From: Ktedonobacteraceae bacterium
GTDB taxonomy: Bacteria; Chloroflexota; Ktedonobacteria; Ktedonobacterales; Ktedonobacteraceae
Assembly: GCA_035653615.1 (NCBI GenBank)
Contig: DASRBN010000042.1
Span: forward strand, 211,708-275,707
Length of the DNA stretch: 64,000 bases
Reading direction: 5' to 3'
Shown here one piece after another: positions 8,115 to 17,756 of this stretch. The notes beneath the pieces were generated by a model. The model was not told the origin of the DNA and made no database searches. It was given only the letters and a program-made list of their open reading frames with translations. Numbering within the stretch: the first letter of the stretch is position 1; each line of letters starts with the position of its first letter. The position numbers were made by a program, and so were the translations under genes.

Positions 8115-9785
8115 GTGAAGAACAAACAGAATCTAACCGGCGCGCAGGCCGTTATTGCTACCTTACGGGCTTACGACGTTGATACGATCTTCGGCATACC
8201 GGGCGTGCATACGCTGCCACTTTACGACGCGATACGACAGGAACCCGGCTTGCGGCATATACTGGCACGACACGAGCAGGGCGCCGGTTTCATGGCGGAC
8301 GGGTACGCGCGCATCTCAGGCCGTCCTGGGATTGTCTGTACCATCACAGGGCCAGGTGTTACTAATGTGGCTACCCCCGTCGCCGATGCCTATGCCGACT
8401 CTATTCCGCTGCTCGTCGTTAGCACCAGCTTACCGCGGGCATCGAAAGGTCATTTCCGGGGCGAGCTGCATGGATTGAAAAATCAGCTGGGCATGATGGA
8501 GGCGCTGGCAGGTTGGACTCGCGCTGTCGAGCGCGTAAAGGAGATTCCCGGCGCGCTCGCGGATGCTTTCCGCGTCATGCGTTCAGGACGTTCCCGCGGC
8601 GCTTACCTGGAAATTCCACTCGATCTCCTGGAAGCCCAGGCCGAGGTAGATATCCCTTCACCAACACCTTCTGAAGAAGAGCTACCTCGCCCCTCACACG
8701 AAGCAATTATAGCGGCAGCACGCATGCTAAGCGAGGCCGAGCATCCCTTAATTATTGCCGGCTCTGGCGTCACTTTTGCGCGCGCCAATGAGCAATTGGC
8801 CCAGTTAGCCGGGCTTCTCCAGGCACCCGTCCTGCTCGGTGCTAAGAGCCATGACGTATTGCCCAGCGATCATCCGCTTGTCATCCCATCGCGTGGCTAT
8901 GTTCCGCGAGAATTACAGCCACTGGTTGAAAGCTCCGACGTCGTTCTGGTCGTCGGAAGCAAACTTGGAGCGCAGCGCACGAATGTCACAGTTCTTGAGG
9001 GCGGGAAACTGCGCACGCTGAGAACAAGCGATCTGGGTCTTCCACTGCCCGCCCAGCTAATCCATATCGATATTGATCCCTCTGAGATCGGGTTTAATTA
9101 TCCAGCCAGAGTTGGCATCGCTGCCGACGCACGTCTCACACTCGAGGCACTACTTGCCGAACTCAGTAATTATCCTGTCAAAGCCATGCCGCGAGCGGAT
9201 GAGATTGCGGAAATCAAGCAGGCATTGCTTATTCGCGCTCGCCGTGCCTATGGAGAGGCCGTCGCTCTACTTGATGGTGTGCGCGAGGGACTACCGCGGG
9301 ATGGCATTGTCGTTACGGATATGACAATGCTGGGATACGCCAGCACCCAATACCTGCCTGTCTACGAACCCCGTACTTTCATACATGCCTCGGAACTCTG
9401 CGCGATAGGATGTGGCCTTCCCCTGGCGCTCGGTGCCCAGGCCGCAGCACCGGATAAGCCCGTTGTAGCGCTTTGTGGCGATGGCGGATTCCTGCTCAAT
9501 GTGGGCGAGCTGGCAACCGCAGCGCAAGAACAACTACCGGTCGTGACGGTGATCTTCAACGACGCAACCTATACCGCTGTCAAGAGCGACCAGCACAGGC
9601 GCTTTGGCAGCCGCTACATTGCCACCGACCTGATCGCCCCCGACTATGTCGCGCTGGCCCAGGCCTTCCATCTTCGTGCGATGCGAGCAGAGGGTCCCGA
9701 AGCACTCAGAGATGCGATCAGCAAAGCTATACAGAATCCAGGCCCAACGTTGATCGAGGTACCTTTACCCATCAGAGAATGGTAG
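8115..9785 (+). CDS. ThDP-dependent decarboxylase, AruI-like (acetolactate synthase superfamily)
   Basis: A 556-residue thiamine-diphosphate enzyme with three typical domains: the N-terminal PYR domain with the catalytic Glu in RHEQGAGFMADGY, a central domain, and the C-terminal PP domain with GDGGFLLN...FND (metal-ThDP site). The FGIPGVHT and RHEQGAGFMADGYAR blocks resemble 5-guanidino-2-oxopentanoate decarboxylase (AruI, arginine transamination pathway) more than acetolactate synthase. The substrate is therefore probably a 2-oxo acid, but is unproven. I use GTG 8115 because GGGAGAG lies just upstream and homology begins there; an ATG at 8013 adds 34 non-homologous residues. It diverges from a liv-type amino-acid importer, so uptake and breakdown of the same amino acid is plausible. 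Confidence 0.82.
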   Translation: MKNKQNLTGAQAVIATLRAYDVDTIFGIPGVHTLPLYDAIRQEPGLRHILARHEQGAGFMADGYARISGRPGIVCTITGPGVTNVATPVADAYADSIPLLVVSTSLPRASKGHFRGELHGLKNQLGMMEALAGWTRAVERVKEIPGALADAFRVMRSGRSRGAYLEIPLDLLEAQAEVDIPSPTPSEEELPRPSHEAIIAAARMLSEAEHPLIIAGSGVTFARANEQLAQLAGLLQAPVLLGAKSHDVLPSDHPLVIPSRGYVPRELQPLVESSDVVLVVGSKLGAQRTNVTVLEGGKLRTLRTSDLGLPLPAQLIHIDIDPSEIGFNYPARVGIAADARLTLEALLAELSNYPVKAMPRADEIAEIKQALLIRARRAYGEAVALLDGVREGLPRDGIVVTDMTMLGYASTQYLPVYEPRTFIHASELCAIGCGLPLALGAQAAAPDKPVVALCGDGGFLLNVGELATAAQEQLPVVTVIFNDATYTAVKSDQHRRFGSRYIATDLIAPDYVALAQAFHLRAMRAEGPEALRDAISKAIQNPGPTLIEVPLPIREW

Positions 9786-9798
9786 GGATAAGGAATCT

Positions 9799-10959
9799 CT
9801 AGTAAATGAGAACGTGCGTATACAGTTGCACAAAGTTATACAGCCAGCCAGCGTCGTTCTCAGACAGGTTGACGCAGCCATGCGAGCCATGAATGGAATA
9901 TTGCGTGCCGCCGGGATCGAGGTGCGGGAAGTTTGTCCCCGGACCATATTCGGTGCGCCACCAGCTATCGTGCAAGAAGTAGCCATTGCTATGAAATTGC
10001 ATGGCATAGTGGATCGGCGTCGGTGGATACCAGTATGGAGAAGATGGCGGCACATCAGCTTTAAATTCGGTCGGCGATTTTTTCCCCTCGACCCACCAGG
10101 TTCCCGGCGGTGTTGGCAGGTCCGGCTGCCCCGTCACAACCAGGAAGGCGTTGACCAGCTTCCCATTGTCATAGACACGCATGGCCTGCTCGATAATGGA
10201 AACTACCACGACCTTCGAGTGCATGTAGCCGTAGTGCTGCAACAATTGAATATCGCTCTGGTGTACCTGGTTGTAGGGCGTCTTGTCACTGTAGTCCTGC
10301 ACCATCGCTTGAAAATTCGTCAGGTCCATGTTCAGGTCTTCGATGGCTTGCTGGTAGTCGTCCAGCGTCTGGGCCGAGTCTATTTCGCCTTGCAGCCATA
10401 AGGGGCCGGTAGCTCCAGTTGGCCCATACTGGTAGCCGAGTGGATACGTCGTATTATCATACGAATCGTGATATGTATGCTGTTTCCCAAAACTGGTCGC
10501 TTCCGATTGCAATTCTTTGAATAAGTCCATAGTCTCGGCCTTCATCGCCGGAATACGGATAGCAGCAACATGACCTTGCAGGGTATGTAATGCATGAGTA
10601 TAAGCGCTGCTGCTGGTAGCGGATTGGAGCGCCTGCTGGTCGCTGCTATACTGCTGCTGGTAAGTGGTCACATCGCCATGATATTGCTGCATCAAGGCAA
10701 TCCATTGCTGAAAGGTCTGGAGCTCAGCATTCCCCTCGTTTTGCTGGGTGAGGCTAATGGTCGGAGTAGCAATAGATGTTGGACTATTATTTACACTTGC
10801 GTGCGTCGTATTCTGCGTTGTCGTTCCGCTGCACGCACTGAGCAAAAAGAAACAGCCTGCGAGAACACATAAGGATGCTTTTTTCATACTTGTCCATAAC
10901 GAAAGAGATTTTTTGGTATCAGCTTGATGCATAGGTTCATCTTTCATCGGCACCGGCAA
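9799..10959 (-). CDS. L,D-transpeptidase (YkuD) lipoprotein
   Basis: A cell-wall enzyme candidate. The C-terminal YkuD domain contains SIHGSHGCVNLS, with the catalytic His and Cys of L,D-transpeptidases that make 3-3 peptidoglycan cross-links or attach proteins. The N-terminal part has the lipobox LLSACSG after a hydrophobic segment, then a helical Gln/Thr-rich region of about 180 residues and PTPIHYAMQFH before the active site. The start is unresolved: TTG 10959 gives the longest form, while the signal peptide proper begins at ATG 10887 (MKKASL); neither has a strong ribosome site. It converges with the AruI-like gene, 13 nt apart. Confidence 0.85.
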   Translation of the reverse strand: MPVPMKDEPMHQADTKKSLSLWTSMKKASLCVLAGCFFLLSACSGTTTQNTTHASVNNSPTSIATPTISLTQQNEGNAELQTFQQWIALMQQYHGDVTTYQQQYSSDQQALQSATSSSAYTHALHTLQGHVAAIRIPAMKAETMDLFKELQSEATSFGKQHTYHDSYDNTTYPLGYQYGPTGATGPLWLQGEIDSAQTLDDYQQAIEDLNMDLTNFQAMVQDYSDKTPYNQVHQSDIQLLQHYGYMHSKVVVVSIIEQAMRVYDNGKLVNAFLVVTGQPDLPTPPGTWWVEGKKSPTEFKADVPPSSPYWYPPTPIHYAMQFHSNGYFLHDSWWRTEYGPGTNFPHLDPGGTQYSIHGSHGCVNLSENDAGWLYNFVQLYTHVLIY

Positions 10960-11041
10960 GGTGCGGTTTTAAGTCTATAGAATATATTGCCTTCTGGTTG
11001 CTTCCTATAATAGATAACGATTGAAGGGCACAGAAAAGTTC

Positions 11042-12187
11042 TTAAAAGTCTACCCAGATACTGCCTTTTTGCGAGCTTTCAACGGCTTTTGTGATAAATT
11101 GCATACCGCGCAGGCCATCATACACCGTTGGATAGCCACCTTCCGGCTGAGCTCCCGATTCGACGCGCCGGATATCAGCAATTGCCAGGCGGTAGATATT
11201 GGCGAAGGCCTCCAAAAACCCCTCTGGATGTCCCGCCGGCAGGCGTGTCAGCGCTTTAGCCTCGTCGCTCATATATGGTAGGCCCGTTCGCAGCACCTGG
11301 ACTGGCTGCCCCGGTTGCTTGAAGAGCAGTGTATTCGGCTCCATCTGGTGCCATTCGAGGCCCGCTTTACTACCATAGATACGGATACTCAACGCATTCT
11401 CCTCACCAGCCGCAATCTGCGAACAGGTCAGCACACCTTTTCCACCATTTTCCAGGCGCAGCAGCATATTCGCATCGTCGTCCAATTGCCGGCCTTCGAT
11501 GAAAGCGGTCAAATCCGCGCACACAGCCGCTATTTTCAGGCCGGTAATAAATTCAAGCAGGTTTTCCGCGTGCGTGCCGATATCCCCCACAGCGCCCGCG
11601 ATACCCGATTTCGTTGGATCGGTTCGCCAGGATGCCTGCTTGTTTCCGGCACGCTCAACCGGCCCCATCAGCCAGTCCTGTATGTATTCTACCAGTACCT
11701 TACGAATCGTGCCGATTGCGCCTGTGCGGACAAGATGGCGCGCGTGCCTTACAGCAGGATAGCCGGTGTAGTTATGCGTTAAGGCAAAAATTAACTTCTT
11801 CTCTTCGACGAGCTTTACAAGTGCCTGGGCCTCTTCCAGGTTGAAGGTCATCGGCTTATCGCATACGACATGGATGCCATGTTCCAGAAATGCGCGTGCC
11901 ACCCGGTAGTGCAGGTAATTGGGCACTGTTACCATAACAAAATCGATGCCATCAGGCAAACCGGATTCGGTCGCCGCCATCTCTTCGAAGTTCTTGTACG
12001 AACGCTTCAGGTACCACGCCTGTGCTGATGCTTCGGCGCGTTGGGGATCGGTTGACATTGCTCCTGCCACAACTTCGGCCTGCCCATCCAGTTCGGCGGC
12101 GATGCGATGCACGGCGCCAATAAATGAACCCTGCCCGCCACCAACGATGCCGGCGCGCAATTTTCTCTGCGAAATATCCTGTTTCAT
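11042..12187 (-). CDS. Gfo/Idh/MocA family oxidoreductase
   Basis: A 381-residue NAD(P)-dependent oxidoreductase. The Rossmann motif AGIVGGGQGSFIG lies at the N terminus, VTVPNYLHY and the catalytic-lysine motif CDKPMTFN follow, and the C-terminal alpha/beta domain includes the GDIGTHAENLLEFITG stretch with the family's active-site Asp and His. Such enzymes oxidise sugars, inositols or their derivatives. The ATG overlaps the stop of the TIM-barrel gene as ATGA, so both are one unit and probably act on the same sugar or cyclitol. Substrate not determinable here. Confidence 0.88.
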   Translation of the reverse strand: MKQDISQRKLRAGIVGGGQGSFIGAVHRIAAELDGQAEVVAGAMSTDPQRAEASAQAWYLKRSYKNFEEMAATESGLPDGIDFVMVTVPNYLHYRVARAFLEHGIHVVCDKPMTFNLEEAQALVKLVEEKKLIFALTHNYTGYPAVRHARHLVRTGAIGTIRKVLVEYIQDWLMGPVERAGNKQASWRTDPTKSGIAGAVGDIGTHAENLLEFITGLKIAAVCADLTAFIEGRQLDDDANMLLRLENGGKGVLTCSQIAAGEENALSIRIYGSKAGLEWHQMEPNTLLFKQPGQPVQVLRTGLPYMSDEAKALTRLPAGHPEGFLEAFANIYRLAIADIRRVESGAQPEGGYPTVYDGLRGMQFITKAVESSQKGSIWVDF

Positions 12188-13254
12188 GGTCGTAACCCCA
12201 ATATGCGATAGTTGGTTTCGACATCCTGCGCCCCGCCCGCGAAATCATCAAAAGCGCGGCCTGGCACATCGATGAGCATACTGCGAATGAATGTGCTCCC
12301 TTCGCGCGCTCCCTGTTCAGAATCCTTGATGCAGTCTTCCCATTCAAGCACAGCCCATCCATCGAAGCCATTTTGCGTCAACTTGGAGAAGACACGTTTG
12401 AAATTCACCTGCCCATCACCAGGGCTGCGGAAGCGCCCGGGACGATCTTTCCAATTCGCATAGCCACCGTAGACGCCCGACCTGGGCGAAGGATGATATT
12501 CAGCATCCTTCACATGAAAGGCTCGAATATAGTCTTTATAATAGTCAAGGTAGCCAATATAATCCAGGCATTGCAGGATGAAATGAGATGGGTCGTACAA
12601 AATACGCGCGCGTGGATGATTGCCAGTAGCTTCAAGGAATCGTTCGAAGGTGGCACCGTCGTGCAAGTCTTCGCCAGGGTGGATTTCGTAGGCCAGATCG
12701 ATACCATATTCATCAGCTTTGTTGAGCAAAGGCAGCCAGCGCTTTGCCAGTTCTTGAAAGCCGAGTTCTACCAGTCCGGCAGGACGTTGCGGCCAGGGGT
12801 ACATGGTATGCCACAGAAAAGCCCCCGAGAAGGTCGGCATGACATGCAACCCCAGGTTGTGCGAGGCCCGCATTGCTTTGACCATCTGATCCATCGCCCA
12901 CTCTGTGCGTTCTCGCGGATGCCCGTGCAGTTCTTCCGGCGCGAAGGCATCGAATTGCACATCGTAGGCAGGATGAACAGCCACTAACTGGCCGATCAGA
13001 TGCGTGGCCAGTTCTGTGATCACCAGCCCGTTACATCTCCCCTTGAGATCATCGCAATATTGCTTCGATTCCGCCGCCTTATCAAGGTCTATCAGACGCT
13101 TCTCCCAGGCCGGAATCTGAACGCCGGCGAAACCCAATCCCCTGGCCCATTGCGTAATGCCCTCCAGGGTGTTGTAAGGAGGAACGTCCTGCACGAATTG
13201 GGCCAGAAATAGCGCCGGTCCTTTGATTTGAGACACGCATGGCCGCCTTTCCAT
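12184..13254 (-). CDS. Sugar phosphate isomerase/epimerase (xylose-isomerase-like TIM barrel)
   Basis: A 356-residue AP-endonuclease-2/xylose-isomerase-like barrel protein. The expected acidic and His metal ligands are present: ELATHLIGQL, YEIHPGEDLHDG, ILYDPSHFILQ, AFHVKDAEYHPS and WAVLEWEDC. Members isomerise, epimerise or dehydrate keto-sugars and inositol derivatives. It is coupled by 4 nt to the MocA-like dehydrogenase, a pairing common in cyclitol catabolism. ATG 13254 has no clear ribosome site; the in-frame GTG at 13236 follows AAAGGCGG by about 7 nt and may be the true start. Confidence 0.85.
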   Translation of the reverse strand: MERRPCVSQIKGPALFLAQFVQDVPPYNTLEGITQWARGLGFAGVQIPAWEKRLIDLDKAAESKQYCDDLKGRCNGLVITELATHLIGQLVAVHPAYDVQFDAFAPEELHGHPRERTEWAMDQMVKAMRASHNLGLHVMPTFSGAFLWHTMYPWPQRPAGLVELGFQELAKRWLPLLNKADEYGIDLAYEIHPGEDLHDGATFERFLEATGNHPRARILYDPSHFILQCLDYIGYLDYYKDYIRAFHVKDAEYHPSPRSGVYGGYANWKDRPGRFRSPGDGQVNFKRVFSKLTQNGFDGWAVLEWEDCIKDSEQGAREGSTFIRSMLIDVPGRAFDDFAGGAQDVETNYRILGLRP

Positions 13255-13476
13255 TGTGGAGTATAAAATATTTGTCCTATGAAGCTTGACTTATGTCCTA
13301 ATTATAACCTAAGGTGGGAGTACAAGCGGAAAAGGAGAAATGGCATAGGCCTGAATGGTGATAAAGATCGAAAAATTTGCATGACTGGTTTATAGTAGAT
13401 AGACATACTGGCAAAAAGTAAACGTATCACTTTGGTTGCGACACAGACAGACGGACATGAGATGAGGTAAGTCAGA

Positions 13477-14892
13477 ATGATCCAAATATTTGTATTGAGC
13501 GCCTTAATCGCCCTGCTTGTAGCTCTCGCAGGTACCTATATAGCGATACGAATGCAATCTCGCGCCCTGCTGAAACTCCATGTACAGCAAGAGGCATGGC
13601 AACGAGCGCAGGAGGCCCAATTACGCACCTGGGAAGTACGACAGGGTAGCCATGCCCTTGAAGTTGAGAAAAAGCTGGCCAACCAGGTGAAGCAGGTACA
13701 GGAGAACTGGCGCACATGGGAAATCAAGGACCAGCAACGCATTGCAGCCATGGTACAGGAATTTGAAGCATTGATGGGCAAATTGAACCTGGAACATGAA
13801 CTGGCCAGACTTCCCCATATCGATGAGACGCCGCTGCCCGCAATTGACCATGATCAGCACCAACAACCTTTCAAGAACTGGCGTCCTCCTACTTTCTGTG
13901 GAGCCGATTTGAGCGGGCGCGATCTTTCCCATCGTTATCTTGTCCGGGCCGATTTCAGAGAAGCACAATTGAGAGGCACCAACTTCTACATGGCCGACCT
14001 GAGGGGCGCATGCCTCGCGGGTGCTGATCTGACGGGCGCTGATCTCTCCGGCACCGACCTTTCGGGGGCCGATTTGCGGTCTGCTATATTGAATGGCGTT
14101 AATCTTCTGGTAACGGACATACGTAATGCAGTGCTCAATGGCGCAGATTTACGGGGCGCGCGCAACCTGACGGCAGATCAGGCCTACTCCGCTATATTCG
14201 ATGATACGACGCGGTTCGATGAACATGCCGATGTAACACTGCCCCGTATCCCCAGCATTCGTCTGACGGTATACACCGAATCCACACCTCTGGTTTCCCT
14301 CAAATCGTCCGAGGATGTCAAACAGTTGGAATTACCACCAAATTCCATCGAGGCAGCACCTGTCTTCACGCTGCCCGAAACTACCGAAAAACAGCCAGCC
14401 GTGGGCGAAATATCCCCAGATGCATCCGATACGCTTCAACCGCCATCGACTGCACAGTTTGAAGCACCCGAGCCTGCTAATCAGTTACTACCGGATAAAG
14501 AAGATACTTTCGAGCTGGCAATTCCTGAATCTGCCACTCATGAAGAACTAATCGACCAACTCCAGACTGCCGGTGATAGTGGTTGGCCGATACCGGGAGA
14601 TACTGCTATCGCGAATGGGTATGCGAATGGAAACTCGGCAAACCATGCACATAATGGCGCCGCGACGAATGGCATGAACGGCCATCTAGCACAAGCTCCA
14701 GACCTGGATTCGTTTACGGAACAGCCTGCTGAGGATACTCTTTTGAGGCCGCAACCATCAAACGGAAATTCGCACGTCCCAATGAAGAAAGATCCTCGAT
14801 CAGCTACCCAGGAAAATAGACGTACTGGAGGATCCGGTAAAGCCAATCCCAGGAAAGGACGCAATGACCGAAGGCGAGCAAAGGCAAATTAA
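13477..14892 (+). CDS. Membrane-anchored pentapeptide-repeat protein
   Basis: A 471-residue protein with three parts. An N-terminal hydrophobic helix (about 1-20) is followed by a coiled-coil-like Gln/Glu-rich region (about 30-120). Pentapeptide repeats of the A(D/N)LXX type (about 145-235, for example LSGTDLSGADLRSAI) should form a right-handed quadrilateral beta helix. A long low-complexity C-terminal half rich in Pro, Glu, Asn and Ser ends in a basic tail (RKGRNDRRRAK). The fold suggests a protein-binding or scaffolding role in the cytoplasm next to the membrane; no enzyme motif is seen. A GAGG site precedes the ATG. It diverges from the TIM-barrel gene. Confidence 0.75.
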   Translation: MIQIFVLSALIALLVALAGTYIAIRMQSRALLKLHVQQEAWQRAQEAQLRTWEVRQGSHALEVEKKLANQVKQVQENWRTWEIKDQQRIAAMVQEFEALMGKLNLEHELARLPHIDETPLPAIDHDQHQQPFKNWRPPTFCGADLSGRDLSHRYLVRADFREAQLRGTNFYMADLRGACLAGADLTGADLSGTDLSGADLRSAILNGVNLLVTDIRNAVLNGADLRGARNLTADQAYSAIFDDTTRFDEHADVTLPRIPSIRLTVYTESTPLVSLKSSEDVKQLELPPNSIEAAPVFTLPETTEKQPAVGEISPDASDTLQPPSTAQFEAPEPANQLLPDKEDTFELAIPESATHEELIDQLQTAGDSGWPIPGDTAIANGYANGNSANHAHNGAATNGMNGHLAQAPDLDSFTEQPAEDTLLRPQPSNGNSHVPMKKDPRSATQENRRTGGSGKANPRKGRNDRRRAKAN

Positions 14893-15085
14893 CCCGGTCT
14901 GCCGCGACTTCGCCAGCTTCATCAAAAATCCTCAATTGTTTGTTTTGCCTTACTTACTGCTGCCAGCCAGCCAAGGACTGGCTATTATCAGGTGTTCCAA
15001 CATAGCCATAAAGGATATTGTGCTATACTAGCATCGATGGGCTGGTTGGGCTGGGACATAAAGCAACTTCTGAGGAGAAACTAGT

Positions 15086-15850
15086 ATGACTGAAGAGCAG
15101 ATGCCATTAGCAGGGAAAATCGCCTTGGTGACAGGCAGCAGTCAAGGTATCGGGCGAGCGACGGCAGAGCGGTTGGCACGCTCAGGTGCCGATATTGTCA
15201 TAAATTATCGTAGCAACGCCAGCGCTGCAAATGAGACCAGGGAAAGTATCGAGGCGCTGGGCAGGCGTTGTATCGCAATTCAGGCCGATGTGAGCCAGGA
15301 AGAACAGGTTACTCGCCTCTTCAATGAGGCAAATGCGGAACTCGGCCCGATCTCTATTTTAGTCAACAATGCCGGAACGACGCGCGATAAACTGATCTTA
15401 CAGATGCCGCTTGCCGATTTCGAGCATGTCATCCATACGAATTTATATTCGGCTTTCCTTTGCACGAAAGCCGCCCTGCGCGGCATGATGAAGGCCCGTT
15501 GGGGCCGCATCGTCAACGTTGCTTCGGTAGCGGGTCTGCTAGGAAATGCTGGCCAGGCGAACTATAGCGCATCCAAGGCCGCCATTATCGCCCTGACCAT
15601 CAGCACAGCGCGCGAAATGGCGAGCCGCAATATCACGGCCAACGCAATTGCACCCGGATTCGTGCCGACGGAATTGACCTCCACACTATCAGAACAGCAG
15701 CGAAAATATATGCGGGATATCACGCCTCTAGGACGTTTTGGTACTCCTGAAGAGGTGGCGGCAACGATCCATTTCCTATGCCTGCCAGAGGCCGGCTATG
15801 TCACCGGCCAGATCATCTGTGTTGATGGTGGAATGGCAATGCATATCTAA
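15086..15850 (+). CDS. 3-oxoacyl-ACP reductase-like SDR (FabG type)
   Basis: A 254-residue classical short-chain dehydrogenase/reductase. Cofactor motif VTGSSQGIGRA is near the N terminus, NNAG follows, and the catalytic Ser...Tyr-x-x-x-Lys set is in NVASVAGLLG and NYSASKAA. The C terminus (GYVTGQIICVDGGMAM) is strongly FabG-like. It may reduce 3-oxoacyl groups of fatty acid or polyester synthesis, but other SDR roles are possible because the usual fab gene neighbours are absent. The start has GAGGAGA about 9 nt upstream. Confidence 0.85.
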   Translation: MTEEQMPLAGKIALVTGSSQGIGRATAERLARSGADIVINYRSNASAANETRESIEALGRRCIAIQADVSQEEQVTRLFNEANAELGPISILVNNAGTTRDKLILQMPLADFEHVIHTNLYSAFLCTKAALRGMMKARWGRIVNVASVAGLLGNAGQANYSASKAAIIALTISTAREMASRNITANAIAPGFVPTELTSTLSEQQRKYMRDITPLGRFGTPEEVAATIHFLCLPEAGYVTGQIICVDGGMAMHI

Positions 15851-15926
15851 CATAACAAATGAAACAAATTTGGCGCGGTTCTCCTCTAAACGGATAATAA
15901 TCGCCTTATACAAAGGAGACCGCGCT

Positions 15927-16799
15927 ATGACTTTGATTGAAACAGAGGAAACCAACCAATATACGTTTGAGGCCTTCGCGGCCCACGGTTTTTATACCGA
16001 GATTAACCGTTCACTTGTCCGGCGCGCGCTTGCGTCTATCGCAACTCGCCCCAATCGTTCAACACTGACCATCGTAGACATGGCCTGCGGAACCGGAGCT
16101 ATTTCTCGCCTCGTCGCGGAAGAGATTCGCCATCATGGCAGGCAGGCACACATTATCGGCGTGGACCCATCGGCGGAAGCGTTGCGGCGTGCCCAAAGAG
16201 GAATGGAAGAAGCCGGGTTAGAAGGCTCGGGGGTCCATACGGACTTTATCCAGGGAGAGGCCGATGATCTCCCCAAGATCGTGCAGCATGCTGATGCTGC
16301 ATTCTTTTGCAACGCCATCCACCTGCTCCCTGACAAGCTCTCGGCATTCCGCTTGACGGCCAGCATTCTTGCTCCCGGCGGTATTTTTGCCTGCAATAGT
16401 GGCTTTTACGAGGGTACTTACGTTGAGGGAACCGAACGCTTTTACCGCCTCTGGACACGCCGGGCCGTGGGATGGCTGCGTAAGGAACATCCCGAAATCC
16501 GCCTATCACGCGAATCAAAAGCGACGGCGATGCAATGGCTGACACCCGAAGAATACATAGACCTGCTCAAACAGAGCGGCTTCGATAGTGTCGATGCCAG
16601 GCAGGAATGCGCCATTATGACAGTAGATTCGTACCACGATATCGGTCAATACTGGTTATTCATCGAGGGGGCTTTGCCAGGCGTTCCATTGCCCGTCGGC
16701 GCGGCCGCATTGGGGATATCCGTCTACCAGGCCGGGCAGGAACTGGGCATCAAAGAGATACCCCGCAACTGGCTGCAAATTGTGGCCCGTAAATTGTAA
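15927..16799 (+). CDS. SAM-dependent class I methyltransferase
   Basis: A 290-residue methyltransferase. Motif I TIVDMACGTGAISR binds SAM, GVDPSAEAL is the acidic loop after strand 2, and FFCNAIHLLPD lies at motif IV. The C-terminal half resembles small-molecule methyltransferases of the UbiE/arsenite type but lacks a diagnostic substrate motif. I use ATG 15927, which has AAAGGAGA 8 nt upstream; an ATG-less extension to 15738 would overlap the SDR gene. It follows the SDR by 76 nt in the same direction. Confidence 0.82.
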   Translation: MTLIETEETNQYTFEAFAAHGFYTEINRSLVRRALASIATRPNRSTLTIVDMACGTGAISRLVAEEIRHHGRQAHIIGVDPSAEALRRAQRGMEEAGLEGSGVHTDFIQGEADDLPKIVQHADAAFFCNAIHLLPDKLSAFRLTASILAPGGIFACNSGFYEGTYVEGTERFYRLWTRRAVGWLRKEHPEIRLSRESKATAMQWLTPEEYIDLLKQSGFDSVDARQECAIMTVDSYHDIGQYWLFIEGALPGVPLPVGAAALGISVYQAGQELGIKEIPRNWLQIVARKL

Positions 16800-16946
16800 A
16801 AGGGAGAAGCGACTTACAATAGCCCACGGCAGCATGCTTCCATATGATATCATTAACAAAGAGGGCTAAACCCCCCTGTAAGGATTTTATTGGGAAAATT
16901 CACCTTTCATCTGAAATAGCATGTGGTAGAAAAGGAGAAATCTCGC

Positions 16947-17756
16947 ATGCAATGGGCCATTGCAACGGCAGCATTCCTGGCCTCTGCTGTCGAATTCGTC
17001 GAGGCGCTCACAATTGTACTCGTGGTCGGTGTAACGATCAACTGGCGTAGCTCCCTGGTAGGGGCTTTTGCGGCAGCCCTTACATTAGCGGTTATTGTTG
17101 GCACGCTGGGCGTAGCACTTGTTGTATATGTTCCTATCGTTATCCTGCGGCTTGCAGTCGGCATTGTACTGGTACTCTTCGGCCTGAAGTGGCTCAAAAA
17201 GGCCATTCTGCGCTATAGCGGGTTGAAAGCCCTGCATGACGAAGAGGCCATCTTCGAGGAGAAGATGGCGGAACTGCGAGGGCGAGGCGAAGCCACAACT
17301 CAAATCCAACCTTTCGGTGTGGCATTATCATACAAATCCGTCCTGCTCGAAGGGCTGGAAGTTGCTTTCATCGTCATCACTTTTGGCAGTAACGTCACAA
17401 CCAGCGGTGGAATCGGCGGTATAGGCTCCGCCGCGATAGGCGCGGCAATCGCCGGTATCCTTGTTATCGGCGCAGGTGTGCTGGTAAGAGCACCTCTTAA
17501 GCGTGTACCAGAGAATACGTTGAAGTTCATAGTAGGTATCATGCTAACGAGCTTTGGTACATTCTGGGCCGGTGAGGGCTTTGGCTACAATTGGCCGCTA
17601 TCGGATGCTTTCATTCTCATCCTGGTCGCTCTTTACCTTGTAGCCTCGTTTATCCTCGTCACCTGGCTTAAACAGGTGAAACAACGGCAGACAGAGGCCA
17701 TTGCCATGCACAAAGACGCGATGGTAACCACAGAACAAGAAGGAGTACGCTCATGA
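16947..17756 (+). CDS. Multi-pass membrane protein with FTR1-like acidic repeats (COG4280-like)
   Basis: A 269-residue integral membrane protein with about seven hydrophobic segments in two halves. Each half starts with a similar acidic motif: EFVEALTIVLVVG near the N terminus and LLEGLEVAFIVITFG in the middle. These resemble the (R)E-x-x-E iron-binding segments of FTR1-type permeases, though the Arg is absent. A charged cytoplasmic loop (about 90-125) lies between them. Function is unproven; a divalent-ion transporter is an inference. ATG 16947 has AAAGGAG 9 nt upstream and is preferred over GTG 16923. Its stop overlaps the next gene as ATGA, so the 68-residue protein is a likely partner. 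Confidence 0.7.
   Translation: MQWAIATAAFLASAVEFVEALTIVLVVGVTINWRSSLVGAFAAALTLAVIVGTLGVALVVYVPIVILRLAVGIVLVLFGLKWLKKAILRYSGLKALHDEEAIFEEKMAELRGRGEATTQIQPFGVALSYKSVLLEGLEVAFIVITFGSNVTTSGGIGGIGSAAIGAAIAGILVIGAGVLVRAPLKRVPENTLKFIVGIMLTSFGTFWAGEGFGYNWPLSDAFILILVALYLVASFILVTWLKQVKQRQTEAIAMHKDAMVTTEQEGVRS

Noticed and set aside
10950..10964. Small hairpin GCACC/GGTGC as a terminator
   Set aside because: The stem is only 5 bp and lies at the start of the L,D-transpeptidase gene rather than after a gene.
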